From: an uncultured Actinomycetes bacterium
GTDB taxonomy: Bacteria; Actinomycetota; Actinomycetes; Nanopelagicales; Nanopelagicaceae
DNA length: 26,666 nucleotides
Direction of reading: 5' to 3'
Assembly (NCBI GenBank): GCA_903820565.1
Contig: CAIJHZ010000179.1
Coordinates: forward strand, 1 to 26,666
This document shows, piece by piece, positions 7,658 to 16,849 of this stretch (position 1 is the first letter of the stretch; each line of letters starts with the position of its first letter). Under the pieces are notes generated by a model. That model did no database searches. It was not told the origin of the DNA and saw nothing but the letters and a program-made list of their open reading frames with translations. The translations under genes were made by a program, and so were the position numbers.

Positions 7658-8409
7658 TTTGCCAACACCTCCTTATGCGGTTTCACACTATGAACTCTAA
7701 CCGCCCAGACACCAGTAGCGGCAAGTCGCTTGGTTAATTCAATTGTTGCTTGTTCTCGATCATCTGGGGAGTCCCCACCTAGAAAACGTTTACGCGAGCC
7801 ACCAACTAAAACTGGATAACCCAGCGCAACAAATGCTTCTATCGAATCGATGATCTCCCAATTGTGGTGGGCATCTTTGGCAAAGCCCAGACCTGGATCA
7901 ATTATTAAATTGCTGTCATGGATACCGGCTTCCAATGCCGCTGTAATACGCTCTTTTAGCTCTGAAATCACATCAGTGACCACATCGCCGTAAAAAGCCT
8001 TTGAATTCATATCTTTTGACTGCCCGCGCCAGTGCATTGCAATGTAAGGAACCTGTAAACGTGCTGCTGTTTGCAGCATATGTGGATCCGCTAGTCCCCC
8101 ACTGACATCATTAATTATTGAAGCACCAGCATTTATTGCGGCTTCTGCGGTGGTCGCACGCATCGTATCGATGCTGATCTTGACGCCATGTTTTGCTAAT
8201 TCAGTAATAACAGGAATCGTGCGTGCAATTTCTTCTGCTTCAGTTACACGATCTGCACCAGGTCTAGTTGATTCCCCACCAATATCAATTATGTCCACGC
8301 CTTCATCAATCATTTCTAAGCCGCGCGTAACCGCCGCATCGTAATCATTATGTCTTCCACCATCGGCAAATGAATCAGGAGTCACATTCAAGATGCCCAT
8401 CACTAACAT
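7654..8409 (-). CDS. folP: Dihydropteroate synthase
   Basis: Condenses p-aminobenzoate with the pterin pyrophosphate; this is the sulfonamide target. Motifs: NVTPDSF (8-14), DIGGESTRPG (42-51), SIDTMRA (79-85), NDVSGG (100-105), DPGLGFAK (171-178), GGSRKRFLG (203-211) and a final RVHSV (238-242). The last is usually RVHDV; Arg and His are kept but Asp is Ser here. An in-frame ATG three codons later (8400) starts MGILNVTPDSF and is an equally plausible start. The folE stop lies 4 bp upstream. Confidence 0.96.
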   Translation of the reverse strand: MLVMGILNVTPDSFADGGRHNDYDAAVTRGLEMIDEGVDIIDIGGESTRPGADRVTEAEEIARTIPVITELAKHGVKISIDTMRATTAEAAINAGASIINDVSGGLADPHMLQTAARLQVPYIAMHWRGQSKDMNSKAFYGDVVTDVISELKERITAALEAGIHDSNLIIDPGLGFAKDAHHNWEIIDSIEAFVALGYPVLVGGSRKRFLGGDSPDDREQATIELTKRLAATGVWAVRVHSVKPHKEVLAK

Positions 8410-8413
8410 GAGA

Positions 8414-9016
8414 TTAGCTCTTAGTGATTAAGGAAATTGCTTCTGCGCGAGTTGCAGGATTTAAGAGCGCCCCGCGAACAGCAGATGTTGTTGTGCGAGC
8501 ATGAGACTTCTTAACTCCGCGCATTGACATGCAAAGGTGTTCACAATCAATAATTACGATCACGCCAAGCGGATCCAAGATTTCAACCATCGCATCTGCG
8601 ATCTGTGTCGTTAAACGTTCCTGAACTTGAGGACGTTTTGAGTACATATCAACTAAGCGAGCAAGTTTTGAGAGTCCAGTGATCTTTCCACGTGGGATGT
8701 AACCAATATGTGCAACTCCATGAAAGGGAGTTAAATGATGTTCGCAATGAGAAAACACTTCGATGTCACGAACAATCACTAACTCTTCGTGGCCAATATC
8801 AAAAGTTGTTGTTAAAACATCCTCTGGCGATTGCCACAATCCTTCAAAGTTTTCCTTCATTGCGCGAGCTACTCGTGCAGGGGTTTCTTTTAAGCCATCA
8901 CGATCAGGGTCTTCACCAAGGGCTAAAAGCAGCTCACGAACAGCCTTTTCCGCACGTTCCTGGTCATAAGGACCAGAAGCGCGTCCATCGGAAACAGTGA
9001 CCTTATTTACCGTCAC
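8414..9016 (-). CDS. folE: GTP cyclohydrolase I
   Basis: Converts GTP to dihydroneopterin triphosphate, the entry step of folate synthesis. The zinc site CEHH (91-94) and Cys162 in EHLCMSMRG correspond to the Cys, His and Cys zinc ligands of E. coli FolE; His93 and His160 fit the catalytic histidines. The 200-residue length is normal. The start is GTG at 9016, preceded by a GAAGAAGG Shine-Dalgarno 7 nt away. It overlaps the end of ftsH by 14 bp. Confidence 0.96.
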   Translation of the reverse strand: MTVNKVTVSDGRASGPYDQERAEKAVRELLLALGEDPDRDGLKETPARVARAMKENFEGLWQSPEDVLTTTFDIGHEELVIVRDIEVFSHCEHHLTPFHGVAHIGYIPRGKITGLSKLARLVDMYSKRPQVQERLTTQIADAMVEILDPLGVIVIIDCEHLCMSMRGVKKSHARTTTSAVRGALLNPATRAEAISLITKS

Positions 9017-11054
9017 TTGCAGCCTTCTTGCGACGAGTTGGCTTCTTTGGTTCTACAGGAGTTTCCACCGCAATACGTTCTGGCACATCCACTGGTGGTT
9101 GCTCAGAAGGTATGCGAGTCGCAGAACCAGTCCACGCAGGACGCTTAGTCACTAGCTTTACCTTCTTGAAAATAGCTGCGATTTCATCCTTATTCAAAGT
9201 TTCTTTTTCAAGTAGCTCAATAACCATCTCATCTAAGATCTTTCGGTTTGCAACCAAAATATCAAAGGCTTCTTGATGTGCATTTTCAATCAAACGACGA
9301 ATTTCACGATCTACGACTCCTGCAATGTTTTCACTGTAATCACGTTGATGTCCATAATCACGACCCAAGAATGGTTCAGAGGTTCCAGCACCTAATTTGA
9401 TCGCACCAATAGCTTCAGTCATTCCGTATTGAGTAACCATTGCACGCGCAAGCTCTGTTGCTTTTTCAATGTCATTTGACGCACCGGTTGATGGATCATG
9501 GAAAATTAATTCTTCGGCCGCACGTCCACCCAATGAATACGCCAACTGATCAAGTAATTGATTACGAGTTGTTGAGTACTTATCTTCATCTGGCAACACC
9601 ATTGTGTAGCCCAGTGCACGACCGCGAGGCATGATTGTTACTTTGTGAACTGGATCTGTATGCGGCAAGGCATGTGCAACTAATGCGTGACCGGCTTCGT
9701 GATACGCCGTGACTCGACGTTCATCATCACTCATTAAGCGAGACTTACGTTGTGGTCCAGCCATTACACGATCAATAGCTTCATCTAATTCTGGGTTTCC
9801 AATTACCGTCTTATTTTCACGAGCAGATAAAAGAGCTGCTTCGTTGAGAACGTTAGCTAAATCAGCACCTGTAAAACCAGGGGTGCGACGTGCGTAATCA
9901 ACTAGCTTTACCTCATCACCGAGCGGCTTGCCCTTTGCATGTACCTGCAAGATAGCTTCGCGACCCTTTAAGTCAGGGCGATCGACAGCGATCTGGCGAT
10001 CAAAACGACCTGGACGTAACAGCGCTGGATCTAAAACATCTGGACGGTTTGTTGCGGCAATCAAGATAACTTTGGAGTTCTCTTCGAAGCCATCCATTTC
10101 AACAAGTAGCTGATTAAGTGTCTGTTCACGTTCATCGTGACCGCCACCCATACCTGCGCCACGTTGACGACCAACAGCATCGATTTCATCAATGAACACA
10201 ATTGCAGGGGCGTTTGCTTTTGCTTGATTAAATAAATCGCGCACACGGGCTGCACCAACACCAACAAACATTTCAACAAAGTCAGAACCAGAAATTGAAT
10301 AAAAGGGAACTCCTGCTTCACCAGCTACCGCACGAGCAAGAAGTGTCTTACCTGTTCCTGGAGGGCCAAATAACAAAACACCCTTTGGAATCTTCGCGCC
10401 TAGTGGTGCGTACTTTTCTGGCTTTGCAAGGAAATCTTTAATTTCATCTAATTCAGCGAGTGCTTCGTCGGCGCCTGCAACATCTTTAAATGTCGTCTTC
10501 GGAACATCGTTATCCTGCAATTTGGCTCGAGATTTTCCAAATTGGAAAACTTTATTGCCGCCTTGTGCCTGGCTCATCATCCAGAAGAATAAGAATCCAA
10601 TAAGCAAGAATGGAACTATTGAAAACAGGAATGAAATTAACAGCGACTGCGAAGGAACCTTTACATTCCAACCCTTTGCGGGTGGATTAGCTGTTAATGC
10701 ATCAACAAGTGTCGGTTCTTGGCGTGCAACATAAAAAGACTCAACTTTTGATGAACCCTTTATTGTGTTGCCAGGAGTTAGTATTAAGCGAATCTTTTGC
10801 TCTTTATCAACAATTTCGGCAGATAAAACTTGTGACTGTGTGATTGCGTCAATTGCCTGTGAAGTCTCAATTTGTGTGTACTTGTTACCTGCAGATGTGA
10901 TTTGCCCAAACACCGTAACTGCAAAGATTGCAGCAACAATCCAAAAAAGAGGACCGCGGAAAATTTTGCCACCAGTCGTGGCAGGCTTTTTCGGAGAACT
11001 CTTACCCGAAAAACTCTTCTTGGCTTGCTTCTTAGGCTTTTGTGCTTGTGACAT
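9003..11054 (-). CDS. ftsH: FtsH, membrane-anchored AAA+ zinc metalloprotease
   Basis: Degrades membrane and short-lived cytoplasmic proteins. A basic N-terminal tail (1-30) precedes TM1 (about 33-53), an extracytoplasmic segment and TM2 (about 137-160). The AAA domain carries Walker A GPPGTGKT (230-237), Walker B VFIDEID (286-292) and pore motif MFVGVG (262-267). The protease domain has HEAGH (452-456) and the third zinc ligand Asp528 in ASNDIEKAT. The C-terminus is Pro/Lys-rich. The ATG at 11054 lacks a strong Shine-Dalgarno. It follows hpt by 25 bp, as in other actinobacteria, and overlaps folE. Confidence 0.98.
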   Translation of the reverse strand: MSQAQKPKKQAKKSFSGKSSPKKPATTGGKIFRGPLFWIVAAIFAVTVFGQITSAGNKYTQIETSQAIDAITQSQVLSAEIVDKEQKIRLILTPGNTIKGSSKVESFYVARQEPTLVDALTANPPAKGWNVKVPSQSLLISFLFSIVPFLLIGFLFFWMMSQAQGGNKVFQFGKSRAKLQDNDVPKTTFKDVAGADEALAELDEIKDFLAKPEKYAPLGAKIPKGVLLFGPPGTGKTLLARAVAGEAGVPFYSISGSDFVEMFVGVGAARVRDLFNQAKANAPAIVFIDEIDAVGRQRGAGMGGGHDEREQTLNQLLVEMDGFEENSKVILIAATNRPDVLDPALLRPGRFDRQIAVDRPDLKGREAILQVHAKGKPLGDEVKLVDYARRTPGFTGADLANVLNEAALLSARENKTVIGNPELDEAIDRVMAGPQRKSRLMSDDERRVTAYHEAGHALVAHALPHTDPVHKVTIMPRGRALGYTMVLPDEDKYSTTRNQLLDQLAYSLGGRAAEELIFHDPSTGASNDIEKATELARAMVTQYGMTEAIGAIKLGAGTSEPFLGRDYGHQRDYSENIAGVVDREIRRLIENAHQEAFDILVANRKILDEMVIELLEKETLNKDEIAAIFKKVKLVTKRPAWTGSATRIPSEQPPVDVPERIAVETPVEPKKPTRRKKAASDGK

Positions 11055-11079
11055 ATCTGGGGATTCTCGTTTCTAATTC

Positions 11080-11631
11080 TTATTCGTACATGTGCTTAGC
11101 AAGCACACCAATGAATGGAAGGTTGCGGTACTTTTCATCGAAATCAAGTCCATACCCAATTACGAAATCTTTCGGAATATCAAAGCCGACATACTTAACG
11201 TTAACTTCAACCTTTGCTGCCTCGGGCTTACGCAAAATTGAAAGAATTTCAACAGAACCAACTCCGCGTGATTCAAGATTTGCCTTCAGCCAAGAAAGGG
11301 TCAAACCAGAATCAACAATGTCTTCAACAATTAACACATTGCGACCGGTGATGTCTCGATCTAAATCTTTCAGAATACGAACAACTCCGCTGGATTTTGT
11401 TCCGGATCCATAGGAAGAAACTGCCATCCAGTCCATATCGATATGGCGTTGCAGTGCGCGCGAAAGATCAGCGACTGCCATAACTGCACCTTTTAATACG
11501 CCGACAAGTAGCAGATCCTTACCTTCGTAATCTTTATCAACCTCTGCGGCAAGCTCTTTAATACGTGCTTGCAACTGTTCTTCGGTCACGATTACGCGTT
11601 CGATATCGCCCTTGACTGCTTCTAAATCCAC
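11080..11631 (-). CDS. hpt: Hypoxanthine(-guanine) phosphoribosyltransferase
   Basis: Salvages hypoxanthine and guanine to IMP and GMP with PRPP. The type I PRTase loop VEDIVDSGLT (102-111) binds PRPP; LKG (46-48) and SSYGSGT (72-78) complete the active site. The 183-residue length is normal. The start is GTG at 11631, after a GGGAGAAA Shine-Dalgarno located in the gap that follows the tilS stop (8 bp). tilS-hpt-ftsH is a widely conserved order. Confidence 0.95.
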   Translation of the reverse strand: MDLEAVKGDIERVIVTEEQLQARIKELAAEVDKDYEGKDLLLVGVLKGAVMAVADLSRALQRHIDMDWMAVSSYGSGTKSSGVVRILKDLDRDITGRNVLIVEDIVDSGLTLSWLKANLESRGVGSVEILSILRKPEAAKVEVNVKYVGFDIPKDFVIGYGLDFDEKYRNLPFIGVLAKHMYE

Positions 11632-11639
11632 GTTTCTCC

Positions 11640-12602
11640 CTATGGTCGGTGCGGTGAGAGCGAAAGTCTGCCCGAAATTCGCTCAACCTTCACACCGCCA
11701 GGGAGATTGAGCGCACTTTGGCCCTTCCACGCGGAGATTAGAGCCTCAACGGCGCTCACATGGTCGGCAGAGACCGATCCAGAAGGTGCGCCAGCGGCAT
11801 AAATGGCTGCACGAAGGATTCTGGTCCGGATTGCTCGAGGCAAGGATTCAAGGTGGGCACAATCAAGATCATGCAAATCCAACTGAATTTCTTCGCGCTT
11901 TGCCCAGTGATCTAAAGCATCTGCATCGTCGCGTAACAAATGGGCGCTTCGAGCTAATGCATCTGCAATTCCGGGACCAATAGTTTTTTCTAAAACTGGA
12001 AGTGCGTCAGTGCGAACACGAACCCTCGCAAATTGTGAATTGTGATTGTGTGGGTCGTTCCAATAATCCAGATTTAATTCTTTACAAAACTCTTCGTTTT
12101 GGATTCGGGTAATTTCAAGAAGTGGTCGCACATAAATTCCGTTGTGGTGTGCCATGCCGGAAAGTGAACGAGTTCCGGATCCACGAGCAAGTCCCAATAA
12201 AACTGTTTCTGCTTGATCATCTTTTGTATGTCCCAGAAAAACTGCAGCTACATTTTCTTGTGCTGCAACTTCATTGATCGCTTCATATCTAACCTTACGA
12301 GCCGAAGCTTCCAACCCTTCTTTGATATCAACATTTACTTTTTTAATGACACATTCGACACCAAACTTTGACAGTTGCTCTACAACTTTTTCTGCTTGTG
12401 TTGATGAAGCTTCTTGTAGTTGATGATCAACAGTTACAGCAATAACCGTGATCGCAAGTTTTTTTGCTTCAATTGACACTGCGTAAACAAGGGCTAATGA
12501 ATCAGCTCCCCCAGAAACAGCAACAAGTACTGTGTCTCCGGCTTCGAATTTTTCCAACCATGTGCGAACAGCGTTGCGAACCGCAGGAACAGCTGTTGTC
12601 AT
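11640..12602 (-). CDS. tilS: tRNA(Ile)-lysidine synthetase
   Basis: Modifies C34 of the CAU-anticodon tRNA-Ile to lysidine so that it reads AUA. The PP-loop SGGADS (30-35) is intact, followed by an N-type ATP pyrophosphatase core with GHTKDDQAETVLLGL. The C-terminal region (about 215-320) is short, as in actinobacterial TilS. A TACTCT box lies exactly 6 nt upstream of the ATG and there is no Shine-Dalgarno, so the gene may be transcribed as a leaderless mRNA that opens the tilS-to-clpC series. Confidence 0.95.
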   Translation of the reverse strand: MTTAVPAVRNAVRTWLEKFEAGDTVLVAVSGGADSLALVYAVSIEAKKLAITVIAVTVDHQLQEASSTQAEKVVEQLSKFGVECVIKKVNVDIKEGLEASARKVRYEAINEVAAQENVAAVFLGHTKDDQAETVLLGLARGSGTRSLSGMAHHNGIYVRPLLEITRIQNEEFCKELNLDYWNDPHNHNSQFARVRVRTDALPVLEKTIGPGIADALARSAHLLRDDADALDHWAKREEIQLDLHDLDCAHLESLPRAIRTRILRAAIYAAGAPSGSVSADHVSAVEALISAWKGQSALNLPGGVKVERISGRLSLSPHRP

Positions 12603-12608
12603 GAGACA

Positions 12609-12614
12609 AGAGTA
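12609..12614 (-). promoter_or_regulatory. Predicted tilS -10 box TACTCT (leaderless)
   Basis: TACTCT (TAnnnT) ends 6 nt before the tilS ATG, so the transcription start would coincide with the A of the start codon. It occupies the 20-bp gap after nlpC. No -35 element is obvious. Confidence 0.45.
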
Positions 12615-12622
12615 GTACTGGT

Positions 12623-13822
12623 TTAGACGCGACCACCAAATGGCATCAAGCCCTTAATGCTGTACATGTTTGAGTACAGCAGCCCACGATCCTTCGAGTT
12701 GGCTTCCCAGATCATGCCGTTACCCGCATAGATTGCGATGTGGTGAATGGTCGAGATTGTGCCCTTGTAGGAATAGAACAACAGGTCGCCAGGTACTAAT
12801 TCCTTGAGTGAAACATGCTGGGTATATCCAGAATACAAAGCTGAGTTAAGTCGGTCCCAGTTGGGCCAACCGAGGCCTGCTGATTTATAGGCTGAATAAA
12901 CAAGTCCTGAACAATCAAATGAATTTGGACCTTGTGTTCCCCAAATGTACGGCTTGCGTGCCAGAACTTGTGACTTTGCAAAGGCAACAGCCTTGTCACG
13001 TTGTGCCTGACTAGTTCGCGATGTTGAACGACCTTTGAATCCAATATCTGGCCAAACACTTTTTTGTCCGCCAGTTTGTGCAGCGGTATTAGCTTGACTT
13101 TCTTCGAGTATTGCAAGTTGGCGTTGTTGTTCAAGTGTTGTGCGAACCTTACGCGCGTTCATTAAATCTTTCATCAACTTATCTTGAACAGCTTGCAATT
13201 TCGCAACTTCTTTTGCTTGGGCAGCCTTTGCATCATCTGCAACTTTCTTTGCTGCTGCAACTTTGTCTGTGGCGGTTTGTTGTGCTGCTTTTGCCGCATC
13301 TGCTTCAGCCTTTGCTTTACGAGCTGCTGCTTCAGCTTCTTTAAATCGTTTAAGCGCAACAGAATTCTGTGCGCCTAATGTGCTTAAGGTTGTCAGTTGA
13401 TCAATTAAATCCTGGGGTCCATTAGCACTAAGCAAAGGTGCAATATCGCTCATACCGCCACCGAGGATGTAAGCATTAGCTGCCAGGCGACCAATTGTTT
13501 TATGTGCTTCAGCAACCGCCGCGGCAGTCTCTTCTGCATGTTTTGCGGCAGCAATTGCCAATGAGGTCGCAACTACTAATTCACTTTGTGCTTTTCTGTA
13601 TAAAGCCGTGGCCGCATTTGCTTTTTCGGTTAATGCGCGAAGGCTTTGATTGGCAAGTTTTAATTTCGCCGCTTGCTCATCGGCAATCCTTTTCTTTTCA
13701 GCTTCTTTCTTTTTTGCGGCTTCAATTTCAGCCAAACTTGGTTTAGGGACCGCAACTGCAGGAACCGACGAAATCGACAGCCCCAGAATTACAGCAAGAG
13801 ATATCGCCCTAAACTTTTTCAC
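12623..13822 (-). CDS. Secreted NlpC/P60 peptidoglycan endopeptidase, RipA/RipC-like
   Basis: A signal peptide (about 1-24, ending AVAVP) is followed by a long Ala/Lys/Glu-rich coiled coil (about 29-255, broken by a small segment with ILGGGMSDIAPLLSANGPQDL) and a C-terminal NlpC/P60 domain. The catalytic Cys304 lies in FDCSGLVYSAY and the catalytic His is in HHIAIYAG (360-361). The third polar residue is probably Glu373 or Asn375 in IWEANS. The layout matches RipA/RipC-type hydrolases that cleave peptide stems during division and whose coiled coil keeps them inactive until a partner such as FtsEX engages it. The specific family member cannot be fixed from the sequence. The spacing of 20 bp to tilS allows some read-through. 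Confidence 0.92.
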   Translation of the reverse strand: MKKFRAISLAVILGLSISSVPAVAVPKPSLAEIEAAKKKEAEKKRIADEQAAKLKLANQSLRALTEKANAATALYRKAQSELVVATSLAIAAAKHAEETAAAVAEAHKTIGRLAANAYILGGGMSDIAPLLSANGPQDLIDQLTTLSTLGAQNSVALKRFKEAEAAARKAKAEADAAKAAQQTATDKVAAAKKVADDAKAAQAKEVAKLQAVQDKLMKDLMNARKVRTTLEQQRQLAILEESQANTAAQTGGQKSVWPDIGFKGRSTSRTSQAQRDKAVAFAKSQVLARKPYIWGTQGPNSFDCSGLVYSAYKSAGLGWPNWDRLNSALYSGYTQHVSLKELVPGDLLFYSYKGTISTIHHIAIYAGNGMIWEANSKDRGLLYSNMYSIKGLMPFGGRV

Positions 13823-13850
13823 TTAAAACCTTTCGAAAGGGAAGGTCTCA

Positions 13851-13856
13851 AGAATA
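13851..13856 (-). promoter_or_regulatory. Possible -10 box TATTCT for the NlpC/P60 gene
   Basis: TATTCT would give a leader of roughly 20 nt containing a Shine-Dalgarno GAAAGG. That GAAAGG is part of the palindrome CCTTTCGAAAGG (13829-13840), so a small hairpin could partly hide the ribosome site. The 77-bp gap to the ABC permease also contains CTTAGA...TCTAAG (16-nt centre), which has no clear U run. Confidence 0.35.
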
Positions 13857-13899
13857 AATGGCGAACCTTAGAAAAGCGGGGTTTTACCTCTAAGTGTCC

Positions 13900-14691
13900 T
13901 TAATTAGCTACATCACGACGAACAAAAAGCACCGAAGCAATGATTGCCCCAACACCCACATACATGCCACCAACAGTTAGCGCATGTTTATAGGTCAGAT
14001 CAATCAGTCCTCCAGATGCGATTGCAGAAAGCTGAGCCCCAGGCAGCCAATTCTGTAAGGAGACTTTCACTGCGATTAATAAGTTCTCAACAATCAATAA
14101 CCAAAGGACGCCAAAGGAAATCGCACTTATTGGTGAGCGCATTAAAAGTCCTAGAACCATGCCTACTATTCCAAATGCAACAACAGAAATTGTTACATTT
14201 ACAAAAGTTGTAAAAATTGCATCAAGACCATCTGATGTAAACCAGAGATCTCTATTCACCTTTGCCCCAGGGGCAAGTAGGTAGGAAATTGCAATGCTAA
14301 CTACAGCAGCAATTGTGATCATCACTAGTGCGAACAAAGCCATAGAGATAAGTTTGCCGATAAGAATTTTCATACGGCCTGGTTGGCGCACTAATAAGTT
14401 ACGCAAAGTACCGTAGGTGTATTCCTGCGCAGTTTGTGCCGCAAATACACACAGTGCAATGATTCCCAAGAAACCACCAACAGATGCAAAACCATTAACG
14501 GATCCACTTGCTAATCCAAGTACATCTCTACCGATAGTCCGACCTCTATCACCATTTCCTTGTGGTGAATCAATCATCAGATAAATAAAAGATGTGATCA
14601 GACCTGTGAAAAATAGCGCAGCACCGATAGTGCCAAAAAACAATGTGGGACGTCGTAGTTTACGTAACTCTGCTTTAACAACATTAAACAT
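13900..14691 (-). CDS. ABC transporter permease, ABC-2 type
   Basis: A 263-residue membrane protein with about six transmembrane helices (first near 18-40, last near 238-258) and the ABC-2-like motif QEYTYGTLRNLLVRQPGR at about 88-105, a feature of exporter permeases paired with BcrA/NatA-like ATPases. Its ATG overlaps the stop of the ATPase gene in a TAATG joint, so the two are translationally coupled and form one exporter. Substrate is unknown; this family exports antibiotics, lipids or ions. Confidence 0.88.
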   Translation of the reverse strand: MFNVVKAELRKLRRPTLFFGTIGAALFFTGLITSFIYLMIDSPQGNGDRGRTIGRDVLGLASGSVNGFASVGGFLGIIALCVFAAQTAQEYTYGTLRNLLVRQPGRMKILIGKLISMALFALVMITIAAVVSIAISYLLAPGAKVNRDLWFTSDGLDAIFTTFVNVTISVVAFGIVGMVLGLLMRSPISAISFGVLWLLIVENLLIAVKVSLQNWLPGAQLSAIASGGLIDLTYKHALTVGGMYVGVGAIIASVLFVRRDVAN

Positions 14692-15596
14692 TACTTGTCC
14701 CCCGTCATTTCAAAGAATGTTTCTTCAAGGTTGGGCAGTTGTGGTGCTAGTTGCGCCAATGTGATTCCGGCATCAAATGCTGTCTTATTAAGCACTGGAG
14801 CCCAATCCATTTCTGCTAATACATGAACTGAATCATCACGAATTACAGCGTGATGTCCTGCTGCTTCTGCAATTTTAACAATCCGCTTTAGGTCAGATTT
14901 CTTGAGTGATTTTGCAATGATCGTTGGTTGCTGCTGCGCCATTAATTCACCGATTGGGCCAGCAAAAACAATCTCACCTTTACGTAACATAACAATGTGA
15001 TCGCTAATAATCTCTAATTCGGATAACAAGTGGGAAGAGACAAATACTGTCGTGCCTTCATTTGCAAGATCACGCAATAATGCGCGGACTTCTTGAATGC
15101 CTTCAGGATCTAAACCATTTGTTGGTTCATCCAGCATCAACAACTTAGGTTCCGGCAAAAGCGCAGCTGCAATTCCTAACCGCTGCTTCATTCCAAGTGA
15201 GTACGTTTTAAACTTAGATTTTCCACGATCTCCAAGTCCAACTTTGTCTAGAAGTTGCTGAACCCGCTCGACTGGAAAGCCACCAAGTTTTGCAAGAACC
15301 ATCAAATTCTCGTGCCCAGAAAGTGCTGGGTAAAAAGCAGGCCCTTCGATCATCGCGCCAACGCGACTTAAGTATTTTTCTGGATGCTCAATTGGCTCAC
15401 CAAGAATGTGGCCTTGCCCTGTTGTTGGGGTAATGAGTCCAAGAAGCATTCGCATGGTGGTCGTTTTGCCTGACCCATTTGGGCCAACAAAGCCACACAC
15501 GATGCCCTGTGGGACTTCGAAGTTAATATGTGAGACCGCTAAGCGTTCATCATATTTTTTGGACAAATCCGAGACTGAAATTGCAGTATTACTCAT
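14691..15596 (-). CDS. ABC transporter ATP-binding protein (BcrA/DrrA/NatA-like)
   Basis: Powers the adjacent permease. Walker A GPNGSGKT (38-45), signature YSLGMKQRLG (132-141), Walker B LLMLDEP (152-158) and the H-loop SSHLL (187-191) are intact. A C-terminal extension of about 80 residues after the nucleotide-binding domain is usual for this subgroup. It diverges from metZ with only 26 bp between the two start codons, so each promoter must extend into the other gene. Confidence 0.93.
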   Translation of the reverse strand: MSNTAISVSDLSKKYDERLAVSHINFEVPQGIVCGFVGPNGSGKTTTMRMLLGLITPTTGQGHILGEPIEHPEKYLSRVGAMIEGPAFYPALSGHENLMVLAKLGGFPVERVQQLLDKVGLGDRGKSKFKTYSLGMKQRLGIAAALLPEPKLLMLDEPTNGLDPEGIQEVRALLRDLANEGTTVFVSSHLLSELEIISDHIVMLRKGEIVFAGPIGELMAQQQPTIIAKSLKKSDLKRIVKIAEAAGHHAVIRDDSVHVLAEMDWAPVLNKTAFDAGITLAQLAPQLPNLEETFFEMTGDK

Positions 15597-15622
15597 AGCG
15601 CTAACTCTGCCACAATTAGGCC

Positions 15623-16849
15623 ATGAGCAAACGACCTTGGGGTTATCAACCTCCTAAGAATTCACTTGGACCTGACTGGGAATTACACCCTCAGACACAT
15701 TCGGTGCGCGCTGGGTTGGCTCGATCTGGCTTTGGCGAAACATCCGAAGCGTTATATCTCACAAGTGGTTTCACATATTCATCTGCTGAAGAAGCCTTTG
15801 ATTCCTTTGCCGAAGAGACTGATCATTATTTATACGGTCGGTTTCACAACCCAACAATTTCGATGTTTGAAAAGCGACTTGCGGCTATTGAAGGTGCCGA
15901 AATGTGCGTTGCCACCGGTTCTGGAATGTCTGCCATGTTTGCTTCCCTTGCCTGCTTAGTTGAACAAGGTGATCACGTAGTTGCTTCTGCAGCAATGTTT
16001 TCTTCTTGCCATGTTGTCATTACAGAGTTCTTGCCAAAGTGGGGCGTTACTTTTGAATTAGTTAAGGGAAATGATCCTGCAGATTGGGCTAAGGCACTTA
16101 GCAAGCCAACCAAGGCTGTCTTTATTGAAACACCAAGTAACCCTTTGCTAGAAATTGTTGACATTAGAATGGTGAGCGATCTTGCACACAAGGTCGGTGC
16201 AACTGTAATTGTTGATAACGTCATGGCGTCACCTGTCTTGCAAAAGCCTTTGCAACTTGGAGCAGATGTAGTTATGTACTCAGCAACGAAACACATTGAT
16301 GGCCAAGGTCGAGTATTAGCTGGGGCTCTACTTGGTTCGGCTGATTACATCGTCAACAAACTTCTACCTTTTGTTCGTCACTCAGGTCCCTCACTAAGTC
16401 CATTTAATGCATGGGTGCTTGTTAAGTCATTAGAAACAATGCACATGCGCGTCGAAAGCATGGTTACAAATGCCCAAGCGGTTGCTGAGTTCTTAGAAAA
16501 GCAGCCTGCGATTAAATCTGTTCGCTACCCCGGCTTAAAATCTCATCCTGGTCACGAACTAGCGATGAAACAAATGAATAACGGTGGTGGAAGCACAATT
16601 GGTATTGAATTCAAGGGTTCACAACAAGAAGTCTTTGCTTTCATGAACAAGCTGTGTGTAATCGATATTTCAAATAACTTGGGCGATAGTAAATCTCTGA
16701 TTACTCATCCTGCCTCGACAACGCACCGACGTTTAGCGCCAGAAGTTCAGGCAGAGATGGGCATTACCGCTTCAGTGCTTCGCTTATCTGTCGGACTAGA
16801 ACACTCATCAGACTTGATTAAAGATCTAGAGCAGGCCTTAACTAAGTAG
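15623..16849 (+). CDS. metZ: O-succinylhomoserine sulfhydrylase (Cys/Met metabolism PLP enzyme)
   Basis: A trans-sulfuration family enzyme of the PLP fold type I group. The PLP lysine is Lys223 in YSATKHIDGQGR; YGRFHNPT (71-78) supplies the phosphate-binding Tyr/Arg, and ATGSGMSA (97-104) the substrate side. The stretch RAGLARSGFGETSEALYLTSGFTY is characteristic of MetZ rather than of cystathionine gamma-synthase, so the predicted reaction is direct sulfhydrylation of an acylated homoserine to homocysteine. Whether succinyl or acetyl is preferred cannot be read from the sequence. There is no Shine-Dalgarno; a CACAAT lies 6 nt before the ATG. The 3' end overlaps ctaB by 12 bp, tail to tail. 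Confidence 0.92.
   Translation: MSKRPWGYQPPKNSLGPDWELHPQTHSVRAGLARSGFGETSEALYLTSGFTYSSAEEAFDSFAEETDHYLYGRFHNPTISMFEKRLAAIEGAEMCVATGSGMSAMFASLACLVEQGDHVVASAAMFSSCHVVITEFLPKWGVTFELVKGNDPADWAKALSKPTKAVFIETPSNPLLEIVDIRMVSDLAHKVGATVIVDNVMASPVLQKPLQLGADVVMYSATKHIDGQGRVLAGALLGSADYIVNKLLPFVRHSGPSLSPFNAWVLVKSLETMHMRVESMVTNAQAVAEFLEKQPAIKSVRYPGLKSHPGHELAMKQMNNGGGSTIGIEFKGSQQEVFAFMNKLCVIDISNNLGDSKSLITHPASTTHRRLAPEVQAEMGITASVLRLSVGLEHSSDLIKDLEQALTK

Noticed and set aside
12796..13746. Open frames on the plus strand and in other frames across the NlpC/P60 coiled coil
   Set aside because: They mirror the Ala/Lys/Glu-rich codons of the real gene, giving Leu-rich or Gln-rich low-complexity translations with no ribosome sites.
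13823..13899. Possible ydaO/c-di-AMP riboswitch upstream of the NlpC/P60 gene
   Set aside because: Such riboswitches precede NlpC/P60 genes in actinobacteria, but the gap is only 77 bp and none of the conserved segments is visible.
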